64,000 nt of DNA from NCBI GenBank assembly GCA_934747255.1, contig CAKVGH010000004.1, positions 1 to 64,000 of the forward strand, given 5' to 3'. Below, piece after piece: positions 19,796-30,379 of the stretch (positions within the stretch are counted from its first letter, which is position 1; each line of letters begins with the position of its first letter). The notes below the pieces were generated by a model, which saw nothing but the letters and a program-made list of their open reading frames with translations, did no database searches and was not told the origin of the DNA. Both the position numbers and the translations under genes were made by a program. This stretch comes from an uncultured Clostridia bacterium. GTDB lineage: Bacteria; Bacillota; Clostridia; Christensenellales; UBA1242.

Positions 19796-20647
19796 CTAAT
19801 TTTGCTCATTAGCAATAGTATTTTCAACTTTTTTTGGTTTTTTCTTAAAAATTATTACCACTATTAAAACAAATAATACAAGTAGTGTCAACGCAATGGC
19901 AACCAAATACCACGCAACTGGGTTAATAACTATTTGGTAAGTTGCTATCTCTTGATTTAGATTGTCAGCATCAAACACCCAATGATGTATTGTAGTGCCG
20001 TTTTGAGAATAAGTTTCATTAGCATTTGAATACAACTTGTTTGTTGGCACTCCGTAGTAAAAATTGTATTTTACATCACTCAAAGTAAATGCTGTTGTAT
20101 TTTCTTGCGAGCCATCAAATAATGCTAGCATATCCTGGGCAAATTCACTATTTTGTAAGTTGTAATACACAGTCTTATTAAATGTGATTATCTTGTTATA
20201 AAATAGTCCTTTAACAATTTGAGTTCTTGTATCATTATCATCATCTTCACTACTGCCACTAGAACCACCGCTTGCATAAGTATTAAAACTTCTAAATACA
20301 GCATTATTTTCGTAACTCATATAGGCATAAAAACTATCTTCATCAACTTCAACAAGTTCACATTTTACACCACAAGTACTAGGAGTTGCATCAATACTTA
20401 TTGCATAGTACATAATTTTTGTGTTTTGATTACTAACAACGGTTTGCATTTTGCTTAAAACTTTTTGCTTTGCACTTGCAAAAGTGTAACCTGCATTTTC
20501 GATTGCAGTTTTATCCAAATCAACTTGAAATGCTTGTTCAATCTTTCCGTTTGAGTCAACAATAACGGAATAAGAAATTTCCGCACAACCGCAGAACAAA
20601 AAACAACCAACAAGCAATAGACTTATACAACAAAAAAATTTCTTCAT
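19796..20647 (-). CDS. Lipoprotein with C-terminal membrane helix, unknown
   Basis: The start at 20647 gives MKKFFCCISLLLVGCFLFCGC, a lipoprotein signal with lipobox FCGC; an earlier in-frame start would add 13 AT-coded residues. 283 residues, extracellular beta-rich body (SYSVIVDSNGKIEQAFQVDL near the N-terminus), a Gly/Ser/Asp linker (SGGSSGSSEDDDN), and a C-terminal transmembrane helix (VAIALTLLVLFVLIVVIIF) with a Lys-rich tail. Family not recognised. No SD; TATAAT ends 7 bases before the ATG, again a leaderless pattern. Confidence 0.7.
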   Translation of the reverse strand: MKKFFCCISLLLVGCFLFCGCAEISYSVIVDSNGKIEQAFQVDLDKTAIENAGYTFASAKQKVLSKMQTVVSNQNTKIMYYAISIDATPSTCGVKCELVEVDEDSFYAYMSYENNAVFRSFNTYASGGSSGSSEDDDNDTRTQIVKGLFYNKIITFNKTVYYNLQNSEFAQDMLALFDGSQENTTAFTLSDVKYNFYYGVPTNKLYSNANETYSQNGTTIHHWVFDADNLNQEIATYQIVINPVAWYLVAIALTLLVLFVLIVVIIFKKKPKKVENTIANEQN

Positions 20648-20754
20648 ACAGATAATTATATTATAATTTTTTAATTTATAAAACACATTTTGATTAAATA
20701 AAAAAATTTAGGCAAATATAATTCTATCAAAAACTAAAATTTAAGGAGATTAAA

Positions 20755-21351
20755 ATGAAAGTAGATTTTGAAAAAAGTAAAACAAAAGTAAATTTGGCCC
20801 GCAGTTTTGCAGCCGAATGTATGGAAGGCGCAAAGTATCAATTTATGGCAAAGCAAGCTGAAACTGAAAATTTAGAGTATGTTAAATCTGTTCTAAAAAC
20901 CTTGGCAAAACACGAGATGAGTCACGCAAAAGTATTTTGGGATTATCTTCAAGAAAACTCAAAGAAAGTGGAAGCAAATATCGATATGACTTTTGGTTAT
21001 CCATTTGAATGTGGCTCACTTTGTGAAAACTTTAAGTACCACTCCAAAAACGAGTTGGAACTATATGACCACATTTACCCAGCATTTGCAAAAATTGCAA
21101 AAGATGAAGGCTATGAAGACATTGCTCATACCTTCAAATTAGTTGCAACAGTTGAAAACTGTCATAGCGCATTGCTTCAACAATTACACGAAAAACTAAA
21201 AGGCAAAAAACTATACAAATCTGCAAAGAGCAGAAAATGGAAGTGTAACCAATGTGGGTTTGAACACACCGCAAAACAAGCGTGGGATACTTGTCCACTC
21301 TGCAAAATGAATCAAGGGTATGTTGAAGTACCACTAGATATGGGAGAATAG
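20755..21351 (+). CDS. rbr: Rubrerythrin
   Basis: 198 residues. An N-terminal ferritin-like diiron domain carries the E...ExxH ligand pairs (ECMEGAKYQF, HEMSHAKVF, ENCHSALL). A C-terminal rubredoxin-like FeS4 site is formed by CNQCG and CPLC. Rubrerythrins reduce hydrogen peroxide in anaerobes with electrons from NAD(P)H via rubredoxin. AAGGAG lies before the ATG. A single plus-strand gene. Confidence 0.95.
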   Translation: MKVDFEKSKTKVNLARSFAAECMEGAKYQFMAKQAETENLEYVKSVLKTLAKHEMSHAKVFWDYLQENSKKVEANIDMTFGYPFECGSLCENFKYHSKNELELYDHIYPAFAKIAKDEGYEDIAHTFKLVATVENCHSALLQQLHEKLKGKKLYKSAKSRKWKCNQCGFEHTAKQAWDTCPLCKMNQGYVEVPLDMGE

Positions 21352-21464
21352 TTTTTTAGAATAAAAACTATCTAAAATATTTGTGTAAAATTCAACACAC
21401 CATTGACTATCTTTTGATTTGCATAAAAAACTCTTAATTTGAAATCAAAAACTAAAAAAATTAT

Positions 21465-21494
21465 AAAAAAAGTAGTTAAATAAACTACTTTTTT
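21465..21494. terminator. Bidirectional terminator, rubrerythrin / TrmH
   Basis: AAAAAAGTAGTT-aaata-AACTACTTTTTT has A and T runs on both sides and lies between two converging genes. Confidence 0.85.
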
Positions 21495-21536
21495 AATTTT
21501 CTTTATTATAAACCTAACAATGCTATTTAGTAATTT

Positions 21537-22352
21537 TTATTTTCCTTTTCTACACATAAATGCTTCATAAAGGAAAATAGAACCGGCACACGAAGCATTA
21601 AATGATGATGCTTCGCCAACCATTGGAATTTTAACTTGAATGTTTGCGGTTTCAAGTAAAAACTTACTTAAACCCATACTTTCATTTCCAATCATAATAA
21701 TGGTAGGCAAATTGTAATCTATTTCCCTAATATTTGAATTACCTAATTCCGTAGTCGCTAATATTTGCAAATTTGGGTATGTTTTTTTAATGCTTTCAAA
21801 TTTTGCTATTACATCAGCATTTGTATCTATTTTTTCAATAGGCATAGTAAAATACGACCCCATTGAAGCACCTATTACTTCTGGGTCATAAATATCAACG
21901 CTATGACCTGTAACAATTATTCCGTCAACACCAAACGCATCAGCACTTCTTATTATAGAGCCCAAATTACCCTTTTTTGATGGTCTATCAAACAAAACAA
22001 TCAGCGGTGATTTTTTATCGTTTATTTCCACTTTCATTTGTTTCATTTCAAAAACAGCCATCAATTCTGATGTATCTGTTTTGCCACTTATTTCAGATAA
22101 TAGTTCATCACTAAAACTATAATTTTCAAAGGTTTGATTTTTGTTAATTGTATTTTTTGCCCAGTCAGAAAGTTTTGAATATTTACCATAAATCCAATGT
22201 TTTACTTTCCAGTGATATTTTAATGCTAAATTTATATTTCTAACACCTTCAACAAATATTTCTTTGCTTTCAAAACGCTTTGTTCTATTTGTTTTCAAAA
22301 CAATTAAATGCTGAAAAGTATTTTCTCTTTTGCTAATTTTTACTTCTTTCAT
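21537..22352 (-). CDS. TrmH/SpoU family RNA 2'-O-methyltransferase
   Basis: 271 residues. The N-terminal ~100 residues form a substrate-binding domain (FVEGVRNINLAL). The SPOUT knot domain shows the three SpoU motifs: DRPSKKGNLGSIIRSADAFG, IMIGNESMGLS, and SSFNASCAGSIFLYE. These methylate ribose 2'-OH in rRNA or tRNA; the target cannot be told from sequence. Last gene of a four-gene operon with an ABC-F ATPase and mnmA, all translation-linked. Confidence 0.88.
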   Translation of the reverse strand: MKEVKISKRENTFQHLIVLKTNRTKRFESKEIFVEGVRNINLALKYHWKVKHWIYGKYSKLSDWAKNTINKNQTFENYSFSDELLSEISGKTDTSELMAVFEMKQMKVEINDKKSPLIVLFDRPSKKGNLGSIIRSADAFGVDGIIVTGHSVDIYDPEVIGASMGSYFTMPIEKIDTNADVIAKFESIKKTYPNLQILATTELGNSNIREIDYNLPTIIMIGNESMGLSKFLLETANIQVKIPMVGEASSFNASCAGSIFLYEAFMCRKGK

Positions 22353-22387
22353 ATTAACTCCAATATCAATCGATTTTTACAATCAAA

Positions 22388-23947
22388 CTAATTCAAAAGG
22401 TCTTCCATAAGTAAAACTTTATCTGCATTTTGACTAACAAAGTTTTTGTCGTGGCTAACAAACAAAATTGTTCCGCCAAATTTTTTTATTGCGACAGATA
22501 GTTGTTCTACTGCATTATGGTCAAGATGATTGGTTGGTTCATCAAGAAAAATTATATTGCAAGGGTGAAGCATTAGTTTGCAAATTTTTACTTTACCTTG
22601 CTCGCCACCGCTTAAAGATTTTAGTGGTTCGTTTACTTCTTTTGACTTTAACCCGCAACGAGCCAAATTGCTTCTGGCTTCGGTTTCGGTTAATTTTGGA
22701 TATTCACTCAAAATATACTGAACAGGAGTCATACTATCATCTTCAAATATGTTGTCTTGTTCATATATTCCAAGCACAACATTTGTTGCGTACTTAAATT
22801 CACCACTAATTGCTGGAATAACGCCCGCCAAAGTCTTCAAAAATGTACTTTTACCAATTCCGTTAAATCCAGTTATCGCAAGTTTTTCGCCTTTTTCTAG
22901 TTCAATATTTATACTCTTTTTAAGAAGCGGAACGCCATTATAACCTATTTTAAGATTGCTTACTTGCAATAAAATTTTGCTACCAAGTGGCTTATACGAA
23001 AACAAAAAGTTTGGTTTGGAATGGCTACTTGGTGGCTCGATTTTTTCCATTTTGTCAAGCACTTTTATTCTGCTTTGAACCATACTTGCTTTTGTTGCTT
23101 TATACCTAAACCTATCAATAAGTTTAGTCATATCTTCAATCTTTTTTTGCTGACGATTAAAAGCATTTTGCTGTTGCTCTTTTCTTAACTTTTTGTCTAA
23201 AACATACTTTTCAAAATTTTCGTTATATCGAGTTACTGTTTTATCGTCAATATCACAAATACAAGTTGTTATTTTTGCCAAAAATTTTTCATCGTGGCTG
23301 ATTACAATAAAAGTACCTTCGGTGTTTACAATATAATCTTCCAGCCACTGTATATGTTCCACATCTAAAAAGTTTGTAGGTTCATCAAGTAAAATTACAT
23401 CTGGCTTTTCGAGTAGCAATTTGCAAAGCCTAACTTTTGCTCTTTGACCGCCCGAAAGTGTTTTAACTAATGTATCAAGCCCAAAATCTGTAACACCGAG
23501 TCCGTCTGCAACTCTGCGTATTTTCCCATCAAGGGCATAAAAGCCATTAACTTCGAGCATTTGCATTATTTTTTCCGTTTGATTTGTAATCAATATAATC
23601 TCATCATCGGTTGTTGCAGAGCCCATTTTTTCGTATAAACTTATTAGTTTTTTATCTGCTTCGTAAAGGCTAGCAAAACTCTCCTGCAAATATTCCATAA
23701 CTGTTTTTTCGCTATCAATCAAAGCGTGTTGGTCAAGATAACCAATTTTTATATTTGGGTTAATCACGAGTGACCCATTATCATACAAAATTTGTCCTGT
23801 GAGCATTTTTAGAAGCGTACTTTTACCTGCTCCATTTATACCAACAATGCCCATTTTATCAAATTTATTTATAACAAAATTTGCATTTTGAAAAATAACT
23901 TTATCGCCAAATGACAGCGAAAAATTATTAAAATCTATTAGTCCCAT
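22388..23947 (-). CDS. ABC-F family ribosome-associated ATPase
   Basis: 519 residues with two ABC domains and no transmembrane segment, hence ABC-F. Walker A motifs GINGAGKST and GFNGIGKST; signatures LSGGQRAKVRL and LSGGEQGKVKI; Walker B LLDEPTNFLD and FLDEPTNHLD. The linker between the domains is Lys/Gln-rich (KKLRKEQQQNAFNRQQKK), the region that reaches into the ribosomal E site. A housekeeping translation factor is more likely than antibiotic resistance given the operon, but that is inference. 12 bases downstream of mnmA. Confidence 0.92.
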   Translation of the reverse strand: MGLIDFNNFSLSFGDKVIFQNANFVINKFDKMGIVGINGAGKSTLLKMLTGQILYDNGSLVINPNIKIGYLDQHALIDSEKTVMEYLQESFASLYEADKKLISLYEKMGSATTDDEIILITNQTEKIMQMLEVNGFYALDGKIRRVADGLGVTDFGLDTLVKTLSGGQRAKVRLCKLLLEKPDVILLDEPTNFLDVEHIQWLEDYIVNTEGTFIVISHDEKFLAKITTCICDIDDKTVTRYNENFEKYVLDKKLRKEQQQNAFNRQQKKIEDMTKLIDRFRYKATKASMVQSRIKVLDKMEKIEPPSSHSKPNFLFSYKPLGSKILLQVSNLKIGYNGVPLLKKSINIELEKGEKLAITGFNGIGKSTFLKTLAGVIPAISGEFKYATNVVLGIYEQDNIFEDDSMTPVQYILSEYPKLTETEARSNLARCGLKSKEVNEPLKSLSGGEQGKVKICKLMLHPCNIIFLDEPTNHLDHNAVEQLSVAIKKFGGTILFVSHDKNFVSQNADKVLLMEDLLN

Positions 23948-23959
23948 ATTATTCCTTTT

Positions 23960-25015
23960 TTAGCAAGCACTATCTATTACTCCACCACCTAAACAGTCGG
24001 TTTGTGTATACAAAACTGCATATTGTCCAGCAGTAACTGCTCTTTGTGGAACTTCAAACGATATGCTTACACTCTCATCATCATTTATTATAATGTGTGC
24101 TTTTTGGTCTGATTGACGATACCTAACTTTTACAAAACAATCAAATTCCTTTTGATTTGGTTTTTTAGGTATCCAATTAAATGACTTTACTAACACATTT
24201 TTTGAAAACAAATATTTTTCTTCATTTGTAGAAACATACAAAATATTGTTTTCAATATCTTTGTTTACAACGAACCATCTACCAAGTTCGTCCTTTTGTC
24301 CGCCTACTCCAAGTCCCTTTCTTTGACCAAAAGTAAATTTGGAAATACCATTATGTTTGCCAACAACTTTGTTGGTTTCTAAATCTACAATTTTGCCAAA
24401 CTTTTCTGGACAAATTTTATTCATATAGTCCTTAAATTTTTGCGAGCCAACAAAACACACATCAAAACTATCTTTTTTGTGAGCAGACATTAAGCTGTTT
24501 TCTTCGGCAATTTTTCTAACTTCTGTTTTTTTGATTTCTCCTAGTGGAAAAAGTGCTTTTTCTAGTTGCGATTGTGAAAGTTGATTCAAAAAATATGTTT
24601 GGTCCTTATCGCTATCCAATGCTTTTTTTAAGGTATGCACGCCGTTTTCGTGAACGATTTTAGCATAATGACCAGTTGCATAAAAATCTGCTCCAACTTG
24701 GTTTGCAAAGTCAATAAAAGGCTTAAACTTAACATTTTTATTACACATTACACAAGGGTTTGGCGTTCTGCCACTCTTGTATTCGGTAATAAAATACGAT
24801 TTTACCTTTTCCATTTCGTCTTCAAACGAAACAATTTTATATTCAATACCAAGTTTTTCACAAAGGTCCTTTACAAACACTTCGTCTTTTGTTTCTTGAG
24901 CAGAGTTTTGATTTTTCATGTGCAGTCCAATAACTCTATAACCCTGCTTTTTTAAGAGCAATGCGGTAACTGAACTATCAACACCGCCACTCATACCTAC
25001 TACTACTGTTTTCAT
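23960..25015 (-). CDS. mnmA: tRNA-specific 2-thiouridylase MnmA
   Basis: 351 residues. Makes 2-thiouridine at position 34 of tRNA Lys, Glu and Gln. PP-loop GMSGGVDSSV at the N-terminus; the catalytic cysteines lie in NPCVMCN and DVCFVG; ATGHYAK and KDQTYFL are typical. The C-terminal PRC-like domain ends LGGGVIDSAC. SD AGGAG precedes the ATG. It sits 8 bases downstream of the zinc-ribbon gene. Confidence 0.96.
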   Translation of the reverse strand: MKTVVVGMSGGVDSSVTALLLKKQGYRVIGLHMKNQNSAQETKDEVFVKDLCEKLGIEYKIVSFEDEMEKVKSYFITEYKSGRTPNPCVMCNKNVKFKPFIDFANQVGADFYATGHYAKIVHENGVHTLKKALDSDKDQTYFLNQLSQSQLEKALFPLGEIKKTEVRKIAEENSLMSAHKKDSFDVCFVGSQKFKDYMNKICPEKFGKIVDLETNKVVGKHNGISKFTFGQRKGLGVGGQKDELGRWFVVNKDIENNILYVSTNEEKYLFSKNVLVKSFNWIPKKPNQKEFDCFVKVRYRQSDQKAHIIINDDESVSISFEVPQRAVTAGQYAVLYTQTDCLGGGVIDSAC

Positions 25016-25023
25016 ATTATCTC

Positions 25024-25497
25024 CTAAATCGAAAAACTGTCCTTATAGACAGATACTTTATATTTTTTTGTTATAATCTTTACCAAATCGAAAATAAACA
25101 TTATAAGATTTATGCCCATTAAAAGATAGGACACTGACGAGCACCATACTCCCACAATTCCCATTTGTGAATATGTTTCCAAAAAGAAAATAGAAATTAT
25201 TGCAAAAGTTAACGCAAACACAAATGATATTGTCGAATAAATGGCTTTTATGAATTTTCCAGCATAATAACTATGCCCGCCAACAAGTCCCAAAAAAATG
25301 CACAAATACAAAAGTTTTTTTCGTGATATATCCGCAGGCAAAATATTGGTGTACACAACATCTGCACCAAAGCCTTCCCTTCTTGCTCTTTTTACATCTT
25401 TATGAAGTGCTCCTTCCACCGAGTTTAGATTAAACCCGCACGACTTACAACGCTTCGTTCTTTTATCAATCGAGCCATAACATTTTGGACATACCAT
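25024..25497 (-). CDS. Zinc-ribbon plus TM2-domain membrane protein
   Basis: 157 residues from the ATG at 25497, chosen for its GGGAG SD; an upstream in-frame Met lacks one. MVCPKCYG...CKSCGFNL is a four-Cys zinc ribbon. The TM2 domain follows (KKLLYLCIFLGLVGGHSYYAGKFIKA), then two more membrane helices. Such proteins are common in Clostridia with unknown role. It is the first gene of the mnmA operon. Confidence 0.8.
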   Translation of the reverse strand: MVCPKCYGSIDKRTKRCKSCGFNLNSVEGALHKDVKRARREGFGADVVYTNILPADISRKKLLYLCIFLGLVGGHSYYAGKFIKAIYSTISFVFALTFAIISIFFLETYSQMGIVGVWCSSVSYLLMGINLIMFIFDLVKIITKKYKVSVYKDSFSI

Positions 25498-25584
25498 AAA
25501 AAAATCTCCCATTTGCATTTTAGCATAAAGGAGATTGTTTTTGCTAGTATTTTAATATTTTTTAACCAGATTTTAGTCATTTTA

Positions 25585-26610
<1,026 letters not shown>

Positions 26611-26682
26611 TCATAATCAAATTGTAAAACAAATATGCTTAAATTAACAATAAATTTTTAGCCAAAAATCAAATTTGTTAAA

Positions 26683-27798
26683 TTATATCAAATTTTCAGG
26701 GTTCAAACATTCAAGTTCTGGCAAAACGAAAAGTCCATTTTTTCTAATTAAAACATCGTCAAACCAAATTTCGCCACCGCCATAGTCATCTCGTTGAATT
26801 TGAACCATATCCCAATGCACAGCACTATCATTGCCGTTGTAGGCGTCATTATAGCAACTACCTGGTGTAAAATGAAAACTACCCGCTATTTTTTCATCAA
26901 ACAAAATATCCATCATAGGCTCTAAAATATATGGATTAAGTCCAAATGAAAACTCGCCGATATATCTTGCTCCCTCGTCCGTGTCTAAAATGTGATTTAG
27001 CATATCGCTGTTATTTAGACTTGTGGCTTCAATAATTTTGCCGTCCTTAAATTTTAATTTAACATTATCAAATCTTATTCCATTATACATTGTTGGCACA
27101 TTGTAAGACAAAACTCCATTTACGCTAGTCTTTACAGGTGCGGTGTAAACTTCGCCGTCTGGAATGTTCATTTCGCCCGCACATTTTACCGCTTTAATAC
27201 CTTTGATTGAAAAACTCAAATCGGTGTTATTGGAAATAATTCTCACTTTGTCAGTTCGTTCCATAAGATTTTTTAGATTATCCATAGCGTCATTCATTTT
27301 GGCGTAATCTAAATTACAAACTTTATAGTAGAAATCCCTAAATTCATCGGTGCTTTTGCCTGCTTGTTGAGAAAAACTATCAGTAGGATATTGAAGTATT
27401 ACCCACTTTGTTTTTGTCACTCTAATATCGTGATGAATAGGCTTTTGATAGTACACATTATATACTTGTTTTTTCTGCTTATCCACCGCAGACAATTCGT
27501 ACAAATTATTACTTGCCGATATGCCGATATATGCGTCCATATCTTCCATAATAGGCTTCATATAATCTGTCATCAGTTTGGAATGTTTTTCGGTTGTTCC
27601 CAAAATAAGTTCTTTTAACACCAACTGACTTTTTAGTTTAACAAAAGGGAAGCCCCCTTTATCAAAGACTTCCTTTACAATTTCCAAAACGAGTGGTTCT
27701 GCTAAAACACTCGCTTCAATTAAAACTTTTTCTCCCTTTTGAACATTGCAGGAGTAATTTACTAAATTTTTTGCTAAAATTTTATTATTATTTTCCAT
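26683..27798 (-). CDS. M29 family aminopeptidase
   Basis: 371 residues from the ATG at 27798, which has TTGGAGA upstream; a Met four codons earlier lacks one. Cytosolic metallo-aminopeptidase (AmpS/PepS/AMPT type). Family signatures: MNIPDGEVYTAPV, EFSFGLNP and the metal-binding GSFHFTPGS...SAVHWDMVQ, ending in GGGEIWFDDVLIRKNG. The enzyme trims N-terminal residues from peptides. Length is a little under the usual ~400. Confidence 0.92.
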   Translation of the reverse strand: MENNNKILAKNLVNYSCNVQKGEKVLIEASVLAEPLVLEIVKEVFDKGGFPFVKLKSQLVLKELILGTTEKHSKLMTDYMKPIMEDMDAYIGISASNNLYELSAVDKQKKQVYNVYYQKPIHHDIRVTKTKWVILQYPTDSFSQQAGKSTDEFRDFYYKVCNLDYAKMNDAMDNLKNLMERTDKVRIISNNTDLSFSIKGIKAVKCAGEMNIPDGEVYTAPVKTSVNGVLSYNVPTMYNGIRFDNVKLKFKDGKIIEATSLNNSDMLNHILDTDEGARYIGEFSFGLNPYILEPMMDILFDEKIAGSFHFTPGSCYNDAYNGNDSAVHWDMVQIQRDDYGGGEIWFDDVLIRKNGLFVLPELECLNPENLI

Positions 27799-27850
27799 AT
27801 ACTTCTCCAATAATTATTATTGGCAAAATATATATTATATATTCGCAAAT

Positions 27851-28762
27851 TTAATTTTTGCCCAACTTAAAATCAAGTAAAGCCGAATACAAAAAGCACA
27901 AACCTATACTTAATGACCCAAATAATACAAAAATCATAATGGCTGTATAAGACAAAGCGAAATTATTTTGCTTTGCTACTGGCATTAAAACTATCGTTAG
28001 CAAAATTGACATTAAGAATAACGAAAGCAAAATTGTTGCTGTTAAAAATTTTTTGTTCCATTTTGGCTTGTCATTTTCAACTACCACTTTTTCTGTCGTA
28101 GTCGTTACTGATGATGGGAAATATCGCAACTCATCAAAATTTCTTAAATAAGCATTTTTTTCTGGAATAGCAACCATTAGTCTGTAAACTGTTTTGTCAT
28201 ATAGTTGAAAAGCATTAGAACAGTCAAGTTGTTTGTTTAGTCCACCAAACGATATTAAAAAATTGAGTACCTTTTGGTGCAATCTTTGAAAGAATTTGCC
28301 AATCTTTTGCCAAAAGTTTAGATTATTTGGCTTGTATTGTAATCTAACAATTTTTGAGCCTTTTTCCCAAGCGGAAACCATATCTTGAAGATATTTTTCG
28401 CAGTCAGCGTTTGTCATATCACAAATAATAACAGAGTCGCCAGTTAAAAAGTTAAAGGCTTCGACTACTCGTTTGTTAAAGGACAAATCTTCTTTAACCT
28501 TTACAATCTTAACATTATTAAGGCTCTGTAAAGCACTTTTTTCACTTGTAACAAAAACAAAATCAAACTGATAATGCGTAAACAAACTTGTGACTTTTTG
28601 AGCAAAATCATCTACCATTTCATCAACAGCATTAGGAACAACTACCGTAATTTTTTTTATAGAACTTTTGCCTTCTTGCAAAACTTCGGCATTGTTATTT
28701 CGTTTTTTTAAGTTTTTTTCGGTATTAAGTTTTTTATCTTTTACTGACTTTTTACTTTTCAT
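27851..28762 (-). CDS. Degenerate GtrB-like family 2 glycosyltransferase
   Basis: 303 residues. A Lys/Asn-rich N-terminal tail, then a Rossmann-like region resembling GT2 enzymes of the DPM1/GtrB group (ITVVVPNAVDEM, VVEAFNFLTGDSVIICDM), then two C-terminal transmembrane helices, the layout of bactoprenol-sugar transferases. The metal-binding DxD expected near DMTNAD is not clearly present and the normal N-terminal N-E-x2-N motif is altered. It may be inactive or act on an unusual substrate. Confidence 0.55.
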   Translation of the reverse strand: MKSKKSVKDKKLNTEKNLKKRNNNAEVLQEGKSSIKKITVVVPNAVDEMVDDFAQKVTSLFTHYQFDFVFVTSEKSALQSLNNVKIVKVKEDLSFNKRVVEAFNFLTGDSVIICDMTNADCEKYLQDMVSAWEKGSKIVRLQYKPNNLNFWQKIGKFFQRLHQKVLNFLISFGGLNKQLDCSNAFQLYDKTVYRLMVAIPEKNAYLRNFDELRYFPSSVTTTTEKVVVENDKPKWNKKFLTATILLSLFLMSILLTIVLMPVAKQNNFALSYTAIMIFVLFGSLSIGLCFLYSALLDFKLGKN

Positions 28763-28912
28763 ACTACCACCTATTACTTTTATTATAAATTAAATCATAA
28801 TAAATTGAAAACAATTTTCAATCTATTTTTATTTTTGCTTATTTATTTTTTTATATTAAAAAAATTTTGCGGGAACAAAATAAAATAATATAATGTTTTT
28901 AAGGAGATAGTT

Positions 28913-29821
28913 ATGGCACTTGTAAATAATATTGAAATGTTAAAAAACGCACAGAAATCAAAAAAGGCAGTTGGCGGATTTAACTTTACCACTTTGGAAC
29001 AACTGAAAACTATACTAAAAGTTGCCAACGAACAAAATTACCCTGTTATAATTCAAGCAAGCGAAAGTGCAATAAATTTTATTGGTATTGAAACTTTGGT
29101 TGCAATGGTAAAAGCGGAAGCAAAAAATGTTGATATTGATGTTTGTCTTAACCTTGACCACGGCAAAAATTTTGAAATTTGTAAAAAAGCAATAGATGCT
29201 GGATTTACAAATGTAATGATTGATTGTTCCAGCAAGCCTATGGATGAAAACATTGAAATTACCAAAAAGGTTGTAGAATATGCCCACCCACGAAATGTTA
29301 GTGTCGAAGCCGAACTTGGAGCATTAAAAGGAGTTGAAGACGAAGTTTGTTCTAGGTCAAGCGTCTTTACAAAACCCGAAGAAGCCTTGCTATTTGTAAA
29401 TCAAACTAATGTTGATAGTCTTGCGGTAAGCATTGGAACAAGTCACGGGACTTATAAATTTACTGGCGAAAGTTTTTTAGATATTGACAGATTAAAACAA
29501 ATAAAAATGGCTGTAAATGTTCCCCTAGTCTTGCACGGAGCAAGTATGGTTGATGAAAACTTACTTTGTGATTTTGAAAAGTCTGGCGGAAATATCGGCA
29601 ACGCAAAAGGCGTATCAAAAGTAAACTTGCAAAATGCTATTGAAAACGGAATTTGCAAAGTTAATATGGACACAGATTTTAGACTCGCTTTCACAACCGG
29701 TGTTAGAAACTCTCTAAAAGACCCTAAAATTTTCAATCTTCGTGATTACTTAAAATGCGGTCAAACAGAAATGGAAAAACGAGTATTAGAGAGAATTTTA
29801 ATTCTTTCTAGAAAAGTATAA
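28913..29821 (+). CDS. fba: Fructose-bisphosphate aldolase, class II
   Basis: 302 residues. Zinc-dependent cleavage of fructose-1,6-bisphosphate. The zinc His is in LNLDHG (usual LHLDHG), then EAELG, a phosphate-binding SIGTSHGTYKF, PLVLHGAS and INMDTD-like CKVNMDTDFR. The LNLDHG form has Asn instead of the first His of the pair, but the key D-H remains. AAGGAG SD. Other class II aldolases with similar folds (tagatose bisphosphate) cannot be excluded. Confidence 0.93.
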   Translation: MALVNNIEMLKNAQKSKKAVGGFNFTTLEQLKTILKVANEQNYPVIIQASESAINFIGIETLVAMVKAEAKNVDIDVCLNLDHGKNFEICKKAIDAGFTNVMIDCSSKPMDENIEITKKVVEYAHPRNVSVEAELGALKGVEDEVCSRSSVFTKPEEALLFVNQTNVDSLAVSIGTSHGTYKFTGESFLDIDRLKQIKMAVNVPLVLHGASMVDENLLCDFEKSGGNIGNAKGVSKVNLQNAIENGICKVNMDTDFRLAFTTGVRNSLKDPKIFNLRDYLKCGQTEMEKRVLERILILSRKV

Positions 29822-30100
29822 TCATTCTTAAAATAAAATCATACTCAATACTTTAATTATTCTTGATGTTTATTAAAAACATAATAATTTATATCTGTTA
29901 ATCAATAAAAAATAAATTTTGTTTTATATAATTAAGACTCTACAAAAACTCAAAGAAAAAATTTTTAACAAAGACGAATATTAAATTTAATAGTTATAAA
30001 ACAAGCATTAAAAATTTTCAAGTTAAGTTAAAAATATTAAAAAATGTTAAAAAAATGCATTAAAAATGCAAAAAAACATTAAAATTTTATTAAAATTATA
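29822..30100. other. Intergenic stretch, nothing recognised
   Basis: About 280 AT-rich bases after fba; no open frame of note, no tRNA-like fold, no clear terminator for fba. Confidence 0.4.
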
Positions 30101-30131
30101 AAAAAAAGTGGAAATTACTTTCCACTTTTTT
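30101..30131 (-). terminator. Terminator at the end of the coiled-coil gene transcript
   Basis: Minus strand AGTGGAAA-gtaa-TTTCCACT plus T8. The stop codon of the 84-residue gene forms the loop. Confidence 0.86.
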
Positions 30132-30369
30132 GTTTTAATAAAACTGCTTTAATCTCTTTCATTTCATTAAAAGTTATACCGCGAAGCATTATATAAAGTT
30201 CTTCGTATGCTCTAACAATAATTTTTGGAGCATTTTGTTGTGCTTGTTTTTCCTTTTGACTAACAACTACATTAACAAAATCTTCCTTACTGTTCCATTC
30301 CTTTGCAAGCAACATTTTTTCAAAAATATCAAGAGAAAGTTGTTTTGCCTTCAAAAATTCATTATCCAT
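30115..30369 (-). CDS. Small hypothetical protein at T4SS locus
   Basis: 84 residues, highly helical, no signal peptide or membrane segment, family not recognised. AAGGAG SD. It starts 11 bases after the stop of the 987-residue coiled-coil gene, so it is in the same transcript and could be a partner or chaperone of that protein. That role is inference from position only. Confidence 0.68.
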   Translation of the reverse strand: MDNEFLKAKQLSLDIFEKMLLAKEWNSKEDFVNVVVSQKEKQAQQNAPKIIVRAYEELYIMLRGITFNEMKEIKAVLLKQKSGK

Positions 30370-30379
30370 TTTTTACTCC

